Assembly (NCBI RefSeq): GCF_017813395.1
Contig: NZ_JAGIZB010000001.1
Span: forward strand, 310,001-374,000
Source: Pararoseomonas baculiformis
GTDB taxonomy: Bacteria; Pseudomonadota; Alphaproteobacteria; Acetobacterales; Acetobacteraceae
Length of the DNA stretch: 64,000 nt
Direction of reading: 5' to 3'
Within the stretch, counting starts at the first letter, position 1. The number at the start of each line of letters is the position of its first letter. The position numbers and the translations under genes are program-made. The notes under the pieces are model-generated. The model had not been told where the DNA came from, made no database searches, and worked only from the letters and a program-made list of their open reading frames with translations. This document shows, piece after piece, positions 8,213-16,050 of the stretch.

Positions 8213-8236
8213 GGGCGGCCCCGGGCCTTCATCGCT

Positions 8237-9043
8237 TCAGGTGCCCACGCGGAGCGGGGCGCCCATCTTGCGGAGGCAGGCGACGACCGAGAGCGCGGTG
8301 ATGCGGCCGGTCTTCGGATTCTCGCTCGGGATGTTCTCGATCGCCATGGAGAAGCTGGCGGAATCCGCGTCCACCTCGATGTGGTGCATGTTCCGGTTCA
8401 CCGTGGGATCGGCCCAGATCTCCAGTTCCGTCCGGTCCGGCCCGATACCGGCGAGGGAAAGCGCCACGGCCACGTTCAGGTTCGCCGGGAAGCCCACCGC
8501 GGCCTCCCGCGGGGTGCCCTTGAAGATGCGCAGCGGCTCCTTGATGTCCTCGATGGCGATCCTGTTCTCCACCAGGTAGGGCGCGCCGACGAGCCCGCGC
8601 ACGGGCTTGCGCGTGACCATCCGCACCGAGTGGATCACGCCCTCCGCGGCCGCCGAGACGGCATCGAGCCCGAGCAGCGCGCCGGTGGGCACGGTGATCT
8701 GGCCGCCATGGGCACGGGCCAGGTCGATCAGCCCTTCGTTCCGCAGCAGGGCGCCGGCGCTGAGCACCACGACGCCCTTGCCCGCGCGCAGGAAGGGCTC
8801 CGCGATGGCGGGCAGCAGCGCGGCGGGGGCGGCTTCCACCACGATGTCGGCCAGCGGCTCCAGCTCCTCCACCGGCAGCACGGGCACGGGGCGGGGCAGC
8901 CGGGCCCTGGCGGCCTCCATGTCGCGGGCGGAGACGGCGGCCAACTCGCAGCCGGGCAGCCCGGCTTCCAGGGCCGCCACCACCGCCATCCCTACGGCGC
9001 CCAGGCCGGCCACGGCCACCCGCAACGGTGGTTTGCTGCCCAT
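8237..9043 (-). CDS. nadX: Aspartate dehydrogenase-type NAD(P)-dependent oxidoreductase
   Basis: The start at 9043 is supported by an AGAGGGGA ribosome-binding site about 6 bases upstream. The 268-residue protein begins with a Rossmann fold, VAVAGLGAVGMAVVAAL, followed by SARDMEAARARL. It continues with VVEAAPAALLPAIAEPFL and VPTGALLGLDAV, which are typical of the L-aspartate dehydrogenase/homoserine-dehydrogenase-like family (NadX). The C-terminal catalytic half includes GFPANLNVAVALSLAGIGPD and a His pair in NRNMHHIEVDADS that aligns with the family's catalytic His. NadX oxidises L-aspartate to iminoaspartate, feeding NAD synthesis, but many relatives act on other amino or keto acids. No nadA or nadC is nearby, so the NAD role is uncertain. 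It converges with GTPase B. Confidence 0.82.
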   Translation of the reverse strand: MGSKPPLRVAVAGLGAVGMAVVAALEAGLPGCELAAVSARDMEAARARLPRPVPVLPVEELEPLADIVVEAAPAALLPAIAEPFLRAGKGVVVLSAGALLRNEGLIDLARAHGGQITVPTGALLGLDAVSAAAEGVIHSVRMVTRKPVRGLVGAPYLVENRIAIEDIKEPLRIFKGTPREAAVGFPANLNVAVALSLAGIGPDRTELEIWADPTVNRNMHHIEVDADSASFSMAIENIPSENPKTGRITALSVVACLRKMGAPLRVGT

Positions 9044-9110
9044 GCTGAATCCCCTCTTCTCCGGCGCGGAGCAGAGCGCCTGCGGGCGCCGCAGGCAAGA
9101 CAGGCAGCGC

Positions 9111-9132
9111 CGGACGGGAAATGCCCCGTCCG
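9111..9132. promoter_or_regulatory. Perfect 8-bp inverted repeat in the nadX / receiver divergent region
   Basis: CGGACGGG (9111-9118) and CCCGTCCG (9125-9132) flank a 6-nt spacer. A consensus-like TTGACA follows directly at 9133-9138 on the plus strand, though I see no convincing -10 at the right distance. The repeat is 68 bp upstream of nadX and 101 bp upstream of the receiver gene. It is either an operator or a leader hairpin for nadX. Confidence 0.35.
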
Positions 9133-9232
9133 TTGACAGGCCCGGGCCAGGGGCCAAATCAAGCAGCTTATGTTATGTGCGAATGCACAACACTTCCTGG
9201 TCCCGGGCGTTATCCGGGCCGGAGGTTCAGCG

Positions 9233-9634
9233 ATGACCGGGGTTGAGGAAGCTTGCGAGGTGGTGGTGCTCGAGGACGATGATCTCGTCCGCGACATTCT
9301 CACCGACCTTATCGAGGAGGAGGGATTCGCCGTTTGTCCCGCCGCCACGGCGGATGATGCGCTCGCCCGCATCGACGCGAATGATCGCTGCAGCCTTCTG
9401 CTGACCGACATCGATCTCGGCCCAGGGCTGAACGGGTTCGAGGCCGCGCGGGTGGCGCAGGAGCGGCATCCGGGACTTCCGGTCATCTATCTCACCGGCC
9501 GTCCCGCCCATGGGAACAACCGGCATTTCGGCCCGAAGGAGCGCTTCCTGCGCAAGCCCTTCCGCACGCCGGAGCTGATGGAGGCATTCCGCAGCCTGGG
9601 TATCTTCCCCAGGGCTGCCTCCCAGGGCGCCTAG
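9233..9634 (+). CDS. Single-domain response regulator
   Basis: The start at 9233 is set by a GGAGG ribosome-binding site at 9221-9225. The 133-residue protein is a lone CheY-like receiver. It has the acidic pair in VLEDDDLVRD, the phosphorylatable Asp in LLLTDIDLGPGLNG, the switch Thr in VIYLTGRP and the conserved Lys in FLRKPF. There is no output domain, so it must work by protein-protein contact, for example as a phosphate sink or an intermediate for one of the several kinases in this window. No cognate kinase is adjacent. It is similar in type to the receiver protein at 27442-27888. Confidence 0.92.
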   Translation: MTGVEEACEVVVLEDDDLVRDILTDLIEEEGFAVCPAATADDALARIDANDRCSLLLTDIDLGPGLNGFEAARVAQERHPGLPVIYLTGRPAHGNNRHFGPKERFLRKPFRTPELMEAFRSLGIFPRAASQGA

Positions 9635-9661
9635 GGCGGGCGAAGCAGGTCGCCTCCCGCC
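9635..9661. terminator. Hairpin between convergent receiver and aldo/keto reductase genes
   Basis: GGCGGGCGA (9635-9643) pairs with TCG (9050s arm, 9650-9652) plus CCCGCC (9656-9661), with a 3-nt bulge and a 6-nt loop. It starts one base after the receiver stop codon and ends just before the convergent reductase stop at 9667. The position suits a bidirectional terminator, although there is no T-run. Confidence 0.35.
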
Positions 9662-9666
9662 GGCGT

Positions 9667-10497
9667 TCAAAGCATGGCCAGCGGCAGCTTACGCCGCGGC
9701 GGCGGGAAGGCCTGGTCCAGCTCGGCCAGGTCCTGCTCCGTCAGCACCAGGTCCCGCGCCGCCGCATTCTCCCGGAGATGCGCCGGGTTCCCGGCCTTGG
9801 GGATGGCGATGATCCCCGGGCGGCGCAGGGTGAAGGCCAGGGCGATGGCCGCGGCACCGGTGCCGTGGCGCGCCGCCACCGCGCGCAGCGCGGGGTTCCG
9901 CAGCATCCGCCCGCCCTGCCCCACCGGCGAGTAGGCCATCACGGGCATGCGGTGGTCGGCGCAGAATGGCAGCAGGTCATGCTCCGGGCCGCGGGCCTCG
10001 AGGTTGTAGAGCACCTGGTCCGTCTGGCAGTCCGGAAGGGCCGCGCCCAGCTCCTCCAGGTCGTCCACATCCAGGTTGGAAACGCCCCATCGGCGGATCT
10101 TCCCGGCCTCCACCAGCCGTCCGAACGCCTCCACCGTCTCGGCCAGCGGCACCCCGCCGCGCCAGTGCAGGAGATAGAGGTCGATCGACTCCACCCCCAT
10201 GCGGCGCAGGCTCGCCTCGCAGCTCCGGGCCATGCGGGCGCGGGAGGCGTTCTGGGGATAGACCTTGCTGACGAGGAATACCTCCCCGCGCCGTCCGGCG
10301 ATGGCCTCCCGCACCACCTCCTCGGCCCCGCCATCGGCATACATCTCGGCCGTGTCGATGAGGGTGAGGCCGAGATCGAGGCCGAGGCGCAGCGCCTCCG
10401 CCTCTGCCCGCCGGTCCGCCCCGCGCTCGCCCATGTGCCAGGTGCCCTGGCCGAGGACGGGGACCCTGGTGCCATCGGGCAGGGTGGCATGCTGCAT
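9667..10497 (-). CDS. Aldo/keto reductase
   Basis: The start at 10497 gives a 276-residue protein beginning MQHATLPDGTRVPVLGQGTW, the first strand of the AKR barrel; upstream codons belong to a shadow frame. The catalytic tetrad is visible: Asp and Tyr in LIDTAEMYADGGAE, Lys in FLVSKVYPQN and His in LYLLHWRGG. Cofactor-binding features include WGVSNLDVDDLEEL and a C-terminal PGIIAIPKAGNPAHLREN, the usual pyridine-nucleotide phosphate-binding loop. It should reduce aldehydes or ketones with NADPH. The physiological substrate is unknown. It is divergent from the secreted protein at 10568. Confidence 0.93.
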   Translation of the reverse strand: MQHATLPDGTRVPVLGQGTWHMGERGADRRAEAEALRLGLDLGLTLIDTAEMYADGGAEEVVREAIAGRRGEVFLVSKVYPQNASRARMARSCEASLRRMGVESIDLYLLHWRGGVPLAETVEAFGRLVEAGKIRRWGVSNLDVDDLEELGAALPDCQTDQVLYNLEARGPEHDLLPFCADHRMPVMAYSPVGQGGRMLRNPALRAVAARHGTGAAAIALAFTLRRPGIIAIPKAGNPAHLRENAAARDLVLTEQDLAELDQAFPPPRRKLPLAML

Positions 10498-10567
10498 CGG
10501 GGGTCCTTTCGGCCGGTTACATGATCGCGCGGGACCGGGGCCCCGCGGCCATGCGAAGATGGGGACC

Positions 10568-11197
10568 ATGATGCGCCCTGTCGCCCTCCTTCTCGCCGGC
10601 CTGCTGACCGGCCCTGCCCTCGCCCAGCCCGCCACCGGGCCGGAGATCATCGGTTCCTGGCTCATCACCTGCAGCGAGGACCCGATGACCGACCAGGCCG
10701 GCTGCCGGATGCTGCACCAGCAGCCCCTGGCCCCGGCCCAGGGCTGGCTGGCCCCGCTGGCGCTGGAGGTGGAGGAGCGCGGCGGAAGACTGGTGCCCGT
10801 GGTCGCGGCGCGGAACCTGACCCTGGAGGGCTCGGCGCGCGGGGTGCTGGCCCTCACCGGAACGGCGGAGTTGCGCTTCCCCCCGAACCGCTATTTCGAG
10901 ATGCCCTGCGGGCTGGAGGGCCGTTCCGTGGTCTGCGCCCCGCGCGAGGGCGATCTGGAGCGCGCGGCGGCCGAGCTGCCGGGGGCGGAGCGGGTGCTGG
11001 TGCGGATCACCGGCTTCCTGCTGCCCGAATCCCAGGTGATCCGGGAACCCGTCGGGCTGCGCCTTTCCGAAACCCCCGCCGCGCTGGCCCGGTTGCGCGC
11101 CCGCCAGCCCGGCGGCGGCCCACATCCCGAGGCACCGGGCTTGTGGGACCTGCGGGAGCAGGTCTCACGGCTGCTCGGCTTCCTCGGCCTGCGTTGA
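10568..11197 (+). CDS. Secreted protein of unknown function, weakly IalB-like
   Basis: The start is placed at 10568 (MMRPVALLLAG), which gives a short signal peptide ending near GPALAQP; the next codon is also ATG. The mature part begins with GSWLITCSEDPMTDQAGCRM, a Trp-x-x-x-Cys ... Cys pattern reminiscent of the invasion-associated locus B family. It is followed by beta-strand-rich sequence with two further Cys (MPCGLEGRSVVCAP) that could form a second disulfide. The C-terminal 30 residues are Arg/Pro-rich. The IalB resemblance is weak and rests on the Cys spacing only. It is adjacent to, and convergent with, the sulfite-oxidase-like gene. Confidence 0.7.
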   Translation: MMRPVALLLAGLLTGPALAQPATGPEIIGSWLITCSEDPMTDQAGCRMLHQQPLAPAQGWLAPLALEVEERGGRLVPVVAARNLTLEGSARGVLALTGTAELRFPPNRYFEMPCGLEGRSVVCAPREGDLERAAAELPGAERVLVRITGFLLPESQVIREPVGLRLSETPAALARLRARQPGGGPHPEAPGLWDLREQVSRLLGFLGLR

Positions 11198-11206
11198 AGC
11201 CGGCCT

Positions 11207-12316
11207 TCAGGCGCCCCCGGGCAGAAGCGTTCCCGCCACGCGGTGCACCGCATTGTTCAGGTAGCCGCGTGGGTTCCAGGCCGGGAGCAGGGGCTGGGCG
11301 CGGCCCTGCCGGTCGGTCGCGCGCGCGAGCAGTTCCACCGGGCCGGGCGGTGGGGTAAGGCCCCCGGCCCGGAAGCGCCGCCAGGCCCATGGCCCCTCCC
11401 CCGCCTCAAGCTGCGCCGGGTGCCAGCTGCTGCCGCCATCGGCGGAAACCTCGACCATCGCGACCGGAACATGGCCGCTCCAGGCGAAGCCGGCCACGGA
11501 GAGGGGACCGGTGGCCTGGAAGCCGGCGGAGGGCTCGGTGACCAGGCTTTTCACGGGCATGTCCGTGATCACCTCGAAGGCGGCGGGGTCCAGCGGATCG
11601 CCGGGCGAGAGGGGGTGGCGGGGCATGCGGTAGTCCAGCCCGGTCATCTTGGCCCCGTCATGCTCGCGGTCCAGGACGAGGATGCGGGTGAGCCATTTCT
11701 GCCAGGCGGAGCCGGGGAAGCCGGGCGCGACCACCCGCAACGGGAAGCCATGCTCCCGCGCCAGGGGCGCGCCGTTCATGGCGAAGGCGAGCAGCGTCTC
11801 GGGCGCCAGGGCCTTGGCCATGGGCAGGCCGCGGGAAAGCGCCTGCACCCCTGGCTTGCCAATCGCGTGGTCCGCGCCCTCGAAGCCCAGATAGACGGCA
11901 CCGCTGTCCGCTCCCGCCGCGGCGAGGAGGTCGGCCAAGCGGAAGCCGGTCCAGCGCGCACAGCCCACCGCGCCGGGGCCCCAGGGGAGCCCATCCACGG
12001 CCGGAGCGATGGAGGCACGGCCATTCCCGGCACATTCAAGGACGGATACCAGCTCCACCACCTCGAAGCGTTCCCGCAGCTCCGCCAGGGAAATCCGGAA
12101 AGGACGGCTGACCAGCCCCTCGACCGAAAGGGTCCAGCCCGGCCCTTCCGATTCCGCCACGTCGGGCAGTGTTCCGTTGTTGCGGACGAAGAAGACCCCG
12201 ACGGGGGTGATCTCCGCCCGGAGCGCCTCCACCGGAGGTTCCAGGTTGAGCGCGGGCTCCGGGAGTTGCCGGCGGATTTCCCGCAGGGTCTGCGGCGTCG
12301 CGGGGTGGGGCTGCAT
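11207..12316 (-). CDS. Sulfite oxidase-like molybdopterin-dependent oxidoreductase
   Basis: The start at 12316 is preceded by AAGGAGAGGAC, a strong ribosome-binding site; the first in-frame ATG further upstream lacks one. The 369-residue protein has the sulfite-oxidase molybdopterin fold. The molybdenum-ligating Cys is in VLECAGNGR (Cys95), then VGCARWTGFRLADLL and HGFPLRVVAPGFPGSAWQKW. It ends in the immunoglobulin-like dimerisation domain with VAGFAWSG and VEVSADGGSSW. The length and lack of a heme domain match Moco-only enzymes such as plant sulfite oxidase and SorA. Unlike SorA, I see no Tat signal, so it may act in the cytoplasm. No cytochrome partner gene is adjacent. The natural substrate may not be sulfite. 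Confidence 0.9.
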   Translation of the reverse strand: MQPHPATPQTLREIRRQLPEPALNLEPPVEALRAEITPVGVFFVRNNGTLPDVAESEGPGWTLSVEGLVSRPFRISLAELRERFEVVELVSVLECAGNGRASIAPAVDGLPWGPGAVGCARWTGFRLADLLAAAGADSGAVYLGFEGADHAIGKPGVQALSRGLPMAKALAPETLLAFAMNGAPLAREHGFPLRVVAPGFPGSAWQKWLTRILVLDREHDGAKMTGLDYRMPRHPLSPGDPLDPAAFEVITDMPVKSLVTEPSAGFQATGPLSVAGFAWSGHVPVAMVEVSADGGSSWHPAQLEAGEGPWAWRRFRAGGLTPPPGPVELLARATDRQGRAQPLLPAWNPRGYLNNAVHRVAGTLLPGGA

Positions 12317-12394
12317 GTCCTCTCCTTGGCGCCTCCGCCGTGCCGCGCCGTCCATGCGCGGTGACGCCGGACCTTAGCAGAGCGTCCGGCGTCC

Positions 12395-13117
12395 TCAGAA
12401 ACGTCCTCCGATATGCAGCGTCACCCATCCCTCTCCGGGCGCGCCGGGGCAGGAGGCGGTGATGTTGAGCGGTGCCTGGCCCTTTCGGGTCAGGTCCAGC
12501 TTCAGTTCGCAATGGGGACCGGCCTTGTCCCCGGCCCGGCCGAGGGAGCTGGTGGAGGTGAGGCGCAGGTCGAAACGGGTGCTGGCGACCCCTGTTCCGG
12601 ACAGGCTGCCGGACAGCCCGGCTTCGCCGTGAAAGACCAGCCCATCCGGCGCGCCGGGTGCCGAAAGGCCGGTGCGGTCGCCGATCCCGGTCCGGGCGCG
12701 GAACTGCAGCCCTGCGGGCAGGAGAAGGGTGAGTTCCTCGAACAAGGCGGCGCCGAAGGAATGGCGGATCCCATCCGCATCCCAGGCCGCCTCGGCCTGC
12801 AGGGTCGGGATGGTGGTGAGGGAGAAGCCGTCCCCCTCGAAGGTCTTGTACCGCATTCCCGCCGTGCCGGTGCCGCTGCCAGCGATGATCCGGCCCGAGG
12901 CATCCAGCTCGGGCCCGGGCGCTTCGCCGGAGATCCAGAAGCCCTTGTCCGGGCTGTCCCAACCCAGGCTGAGAGACTTAGCGGAATCCACACCCTGGCC
13001 AGGCTTGGGGCCTGGAAAGCGCGCGCCGATGGTCGTCTCCTCAGCCGAACCCGACCCGGCGAAACCAAGGAGAAGAAGGGCCGCCAGGGCCAGGGTCGAG
13101 GGAGCTAGCTTCGTCAT
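12395..13117 (-). CDS. Secreted protein of unknown function, 240 aa
   Basis: The N-terminus MTKLAPSTLALAALLLLGFA followed by GSGSAEE is a clear Sec signal peptide with cleavage near residue 25. The mature protein is rich in Gly, Thr and Ser and in alternating hydrophobic residues, suggesting a beta-sandwich or lipocalin-like fold. Two Cys (PHCELKL and ITASCPGAPG) could form a disulfide. No catalytic motif is recognised. It lies 78 bp upstream of the sulfite-oxidase-like gene on the same strand and could share its transcript, so an association is possible but untested. Confidence 0.72.
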   Translation of the reverse strand: MTKLAPSTLALAALLLLGFAGSGSAEETTIGARFPGPKPGQGVDSAKSLSLGWDSPDKGFWISGEAPGPELDASGRIIAGSGTGTAGMRYKTFEGDGFSLTTIPTLQAEAAWDADGIRHSFGAALFEELTLLLPAGLQFRARTGIGDRTGLSAPGAPDGLVFHGEAGLSGSLSGTGVASTRFDLRLTSTSSLGRAGDKAGPHCELKLDLTRKGQAPLNITASCPGAPGEGWVTLHIGGRF

Positions 13118-13226
13118 GACTTGATTGGGGCGAAATCAGGGCAAAGATGGCGAAATCATGTCCATGGTTAGAGACAGGCTTCCCCGACCTCAACCCCGAA
13201 GCCGGAGGGCGGGCACGACGGACCGT

Positions 13227-13252
13227 CCCATGTTGCCTGGTGGCATCATGGG
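13227..13252 (-). terminator. Hairpin downstream of the TVP38-like gene
   Basis: CCCATGTTGCC (13227-13237) and GGCATCATGGG (13242-13252) pair over 11 positions with one T-T mismatch around a TGGT loop. It lies 29 bp past the end of the minus-strand glycosyltransferase/TVP38 unit and well before the next minus-strand gene. No T-run follows. Confidence 0.4.
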
Positions 13253-13281
13253 GCGCTGGTTCGGAAGAAGGGGGCCGCCCT

Positions 13282-14016
13282 TCAGGCGGCGGGCGGTTCC
13301 CGGCGCAGCAGCCAGATGCCGAGCGCGACGGAGACGAGGAACAGCGCCCCGCCGAGGATGATCTGGGCTGTCCGGTCCACCGCCACCCCATCCCCGAGAA
13401 GCGAGAAAACGAGGGTCTGCGGCAGGTAGCCGACCGCCGAGGCCGCCAGGAACGGGGCCAGGCGCAGGCCGGAGAGCCCGGCCAGGAGATTCAGGGCCAG
13501 GTTGTTGCCCACCGGAAGCAGGCGCAGGGCCAGGGTGGCGCCGAAGGGGCTGGCCACCAGCCGGTCATGCAACGGGCGGAGGCGCCGGCCGAAGCGGCCT
13601 TCCAGCCGCCGCGCCGCCCAGTCCCGCCCGACCAGCCGGGCCCAGCCGAAGGACAGCGCGCAGCCCAGGCTCTGCGCCACCAGCGCCAGCACGGTCCCCA
13701 GCCCCGCCCCGAAGGCGTAGCCGCCGAGGAAGGCCACGGCCTGGCGGGGCATGCCCGCCGCCGTGGCCGCGCAGCCGATCGCGAGGAACACGGCCTCGCC
13801 CCAGAGGCCCTGGCCGCGGATCCAATGATCCACCCAGCCCATCCCGGTCTCGCCACCCGGCGCCAGGCCGATGGTGCGGATGATCCAGCCGGCCAGGCCC
13901 AGCCCCGCTGCCAGCAGCGCCATCCGCCCGGCGGCGGCCAGGGCGGGGGAGGTGCGGCTGGGCCCCGGGTTCAGGCCGGGATCACCCTCGCGCTTGTCGC
14001 TGGCCACGGCGGTCAC
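13282..14016 (-). CDS. TVP38/TMEM64-family (DedA-related) membrane protein
   Basis: The gene starts with GTG at 14016, and GTGA overlaps the TGA stop of the upstream glycosyltransferase, indicating translational coupling. The 244-residue protein has about six hydrophobic segments. The family core is evident as MPRQAVAFLGGYAFGAGLGT, the re-entrant loop Gly-rich motif, then a basic amphipathic region RDWAARRLEGRFGRRLRP. LRLLPVGNNLALNLLAGLSG follows, with the conserved Arg and Asn of this superfamily. Relatives are lipid scramblase/transport-like proteins of the inner membrane. Coupling to a polyprenyl-type glycosyltransferase suggests a shared role in envelope lipid or glycan handling, by inference. 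Confidence 0.88.
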   Translation of the reverse strand: MTAVASDKREGDPGLNPGPSRTSPALAAAGRMALLAAGLGLAGWIIRTIGLAPGGETGMGWVDHWIRGQGLWGEAVFLAIGCAATAAGMPRQAVAFLGGYAFGAGLGTVLALVAQSLGCALSFGWARLVGRDWAARRLEGRFGRRLRPLHDRLVASPFGATLALRLLPVGNNLALNLLAGLSGLRLAPFLAASAVGYLPQTLVFSLLGDGVAVDRTAQIILGGALFLVSVALGIWLLRREPPAA

Positions 14017-14792
14017 GGCGCATTCGCGCTATCGGGCAGCAGGCGCGGGCGCTTCCAGCGGCGCTGCAGCCACATTATGCCCAGCAGGTCCACTATCCCC
14101 ACTGCCAGCCGGTCCAGCGTGCCGTAGTTGGACACGCCGCGCATGCGCGGGCGGTGGCCCACCGGCTCGCTCACCACCCGCCCGCCGCCACGCAGCACCA
14201 GGGCCGGAAGGAAGCGGTGCATGTGGTCGAAATGAGGGAGGGCGAGGAAGAGGTCCCGCGGGAAGACCTTCAGCCCGCAGCCCGTGTCGGGCGTGGCATC
14301 GCCCAGCAGCCGGGCGCGCACGCGGTTGGCGATACGGCTGGTGAAGCGCTTGGTGGCCGTGTCCTTGCGGGTGGTGCGCCAGCCCGCCACGAGCGTGTCG
14401 GCCCCTTCCGCCCGTGCCCGTTCCCAGAGGCGGGGGATATCCGCCGGATCGTTCTGTCCGTCTCCGTCGAGCGTCGCGATCCAGGGCGCGCGGGCGGCGC
14501 GGATGCCCGTGACGATGGCGGCGGATTGCCCGCAGGAGACGGCATGCCGCAGCAGGCGCACCGGGGCCGAGGCCGCGGCACCACGCACGGCCCCGGCCGT
14601 GCCGTCCGTGGAGCCGTCATCGACATAGATGATCTCATGCGGCACGCCGGCGAGGGCGGCGCCGATCTCGGCCACCAGGGAGGCGATGTTCGGCGCCTCG
14701 TTCCGCACCGGCACCACGACGCTGATGGCCGGGTGACCCGGCGGAGTGGTGCCCTCGGCGGGGTTGCCGGGGGAAGTGGCGGGCGGGGACAT
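14013..14792 (-). CDS. Glycosyltransferase family 2 (dolichyl/polyprenyl-phosphate sugar synthase-like)
   Basis: The start at 14792 (MSPPATSPGN) gives 259 residues. After a Pro-rich leader, the GT-A core reads ISVVVPVRNEAPNI, then YVDDGSTDGTAGAV with the nucleotide-binding Asp pair. LDGDGQNDPADIPRLWE follows, where DGD is the metal-binding DxD and DGQND is typical of dolichyl-phosphate mannose synthase-like enzymes. TGCGLKVFPRDLF and HRPRMRGVSNYG complete the acceptor region. Two C-terminal hydrophobic segments seen in some relatives are missing; only a short IVDLLGIMWLQRRW remains. It probably transfers a sugar from a nucleotide donor to polyprenyl phosphate. Its stop overlaps the start of the TVP38-like gene. 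Confidence 0.9.
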   Translation of the reverse strand: MSPPATSPGNPAEGTTPPGHPAISVVVPVRNEAPNIASLVAEIGAALAGVPHEIIYVDDGSTDGTAGAVRGAAASAPVRLLRHAVSCGQSAAIVTGIRAARAPWIATLDGDGQNDPADIPRLWERARAEGADTLVAGWRTTRKDTATKRFTSRIANRVRARLLGDATPDTGCGLKVFPRDLFLALPHFDHMHRFLPALVLRGGGRVVSEPVGHRPRMRGVSNYGTLDRLAVGIVDLLGIMWLQRRWKRPRLLPDSANAP

Positions 14793-14809
14793 GCGGCGGC
14801 GGGGGGTAG

Positions 14810-14854
14810 CAGGGGGCGCGTGACGCGTCCAGCATGGCGGCGCCCCGCCCCCTG
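14810..14854. promoter_or_regulatory. Perfect 9-bp inverted repeat between the glycosyltransferase and ctaA
   Basis: CAGGGGGCG (14810-14818) and CGCCCCCTG (14846-14854) are exact inverted copies 27 bp apart in the 172-bp divergent region. It could be an operator for either gene or a leader stem of the glycosyltransferase mRNA. Chance in such GC-rich DNA cannot be excluded. Confidence 0.28.
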
Positions 14855-14964
14855 GTCGCCTCGCCGCCCGGGGCCATCTCTGCGGTGCACCCTTGCCCCG
14901 CATGGCGGACCATACTTCCCTGCGGTTGCTGCAAGACCTGTTCACACCCCATTTGCCGGTTCCC

Positions 14965-16050
14965 ATGCCCTTCGACGCCCAGGCCCCGTATCTCAGCACC
15001 GCCGCTGCACCGGCCGCGCGCCCGTTCGCCGTTGCCTATTGGCTGCTGGCCGTGGCGGCCATGGTCTGGGCGATGGTGGCCATCGGCGGTGCGACGCGGC
15101 TCACCGGCTCGGGCCTCTCCATCATGGAATGGGCGCCGCTCCGCGGGATGCTGCCGCCGATGAGCGAGGCGGAGTGGAAGCGCCTCTACGACCTCTACCG
15201 GACCATCCCGCAATACGAGCTGGTCAACCGCGGCTTCGGGCTGGAAGGCTTCAAGGGCATTTTCTGGCTGGAATGGATCCACCGCTTCTGGGGAAGGATG
15301 ATCGGGCTGGCCTATGCCGCCGGCCTGGCCTGGTTCTGGCTGCGCGGGCGCATCCCGCAGGGCTATCGCGGCCGGCTCCTCCTGTTGCTGGCGCTGGGCG
15401 GGCTGCAGGGCGCGGTGGGCTGGTTCATGGTTGCTTCGGGCTTCGAGGCGGACCGCACCGCCGTCTCCCCCTGGCGGCTGGTCATCCATCTCGGCCTCGC
15501 CCTGCTGCTGTTCGGCATGCTCGTCTGGACGGCGCTGACCCTGCTGCGCCCGCATCGCGATGCCCCGCCCGAGGCCGCCGCCCTGCGGCCCCTGGCCCAT
15601 GCCACGGCGGGGCTGGTGGTGCTGGCCATGCTCGCCGGCGGCTTCGTCGCGGGCATCAAGGCCGGGCTCGACTACAACACCTTCCCGCTGATGGATGGCC
15701 GACTGGTGCCGGCGGGCTATGGCGGCCAGGGATCCTTCCTGCATGCCCTGGTGGCGGATGTGGCGACGGTGCAGTTTAATCACCGGCTGCTGGCCACCCT
15801 TTCGGGGGTGGCGGCCATCGCGCTGGGATGGGTTGCGCTGCGGCGCCTGCCCGCAGGGCCGGCGCGGGCCACGGCTATCGTCTTCCTGGGAGTGGTGATG
15901 CTGCAATATGCGCTGGGGGTCGCCACCCTGCTGAACGCCGTCCCGGTCTGGCTGGGAACGCTCCACCAGGCCGTGGCGGTGGGCGTGCTCGCGGCCGCGC
16001 TGGCGCTGCTGCATGCGTTGCGGCGGCCGCGCGCGGAACAACGGGCTTGA
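14965..16050 (+). CDS. ctaA: Heme A synthase (COX15/CtaA, type 2)
   Basis: CtaA oxidises the C8 methyl group of heme O to make heme A for aa3-type cytochrome oxidase. The start at 14965 (MPFDAQAPYL) gives 361 residues, right for the alphaproteobacterial type; the in-frame ATG 24 codons upstream is less likely. Eight hydrophobic helices are visible. Family motifs are GGATRLTGSGLSIMEW, FWLEWIHRFWGRMIG with the heme-ligand His, VSPWRLVIHLGLALLLFG, and the second-half repeats AGLDYNTFPLMDG and QFNHRLLATL with another ligand His. Together with the oxidase subunit IV gene at 59252 it implies an aa3 terminal oxidase encoded elsewhere. Its stop overlaps the proposed TTG start of the downstream kinase. 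Confidence 0.95.
   Translation: MPFDAQAPYLSTAAAPAARPFAVAYWLLAVAAMVWAMVAIGGATRLTGSGLSIMEWAPLRGMLPPMSEAEWKRLYDLYRTIPQYELVNRGFGLEGFKGIFWLEWIHRFWGRMIGLAYAAGLAWFWLRGRIPQGYRGRLLLLLALGGLQGAVGWFMVASGFEADRTAVSPWRLVIHLGLALLLFGMLVWTALTLLRPHRDAPPEAAALRPLAHATAGLVVLAMLAGGFVAGIKAGLDYNTFPLMDGRLVPAGYGGQGSFLHALVADVATVQFNHRLLATLSGVAAIALGWVALRRLPAGPARATAIVFLGVVMLQYALGVATLLNAVPVWLGTLHQAVAVGVLAAALALLHALRRPRAEQRA

Noticed and set aside
8213-8236. GGGGCGGCCCC hairpin between GTPase B and nadX as a terminator
   Set aside because: The stem is only 4 bp with a 3-nt loop and no T-run; too weak in this base composition to list as a feature.
9133-9170. Sigma-70 promoter based on TTGACA at 9133-9138
   Set aside because: No acceptable -10 box lies 16-18 bp downstream, so only the inverted repeat is listed.
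13125-14127. Plus-strand frames across the TVP38-like gene
   Set aside because: Composition is Gly/Gln/Arg-rich with no motif; the minus-strand TVP38 protein explains the region.
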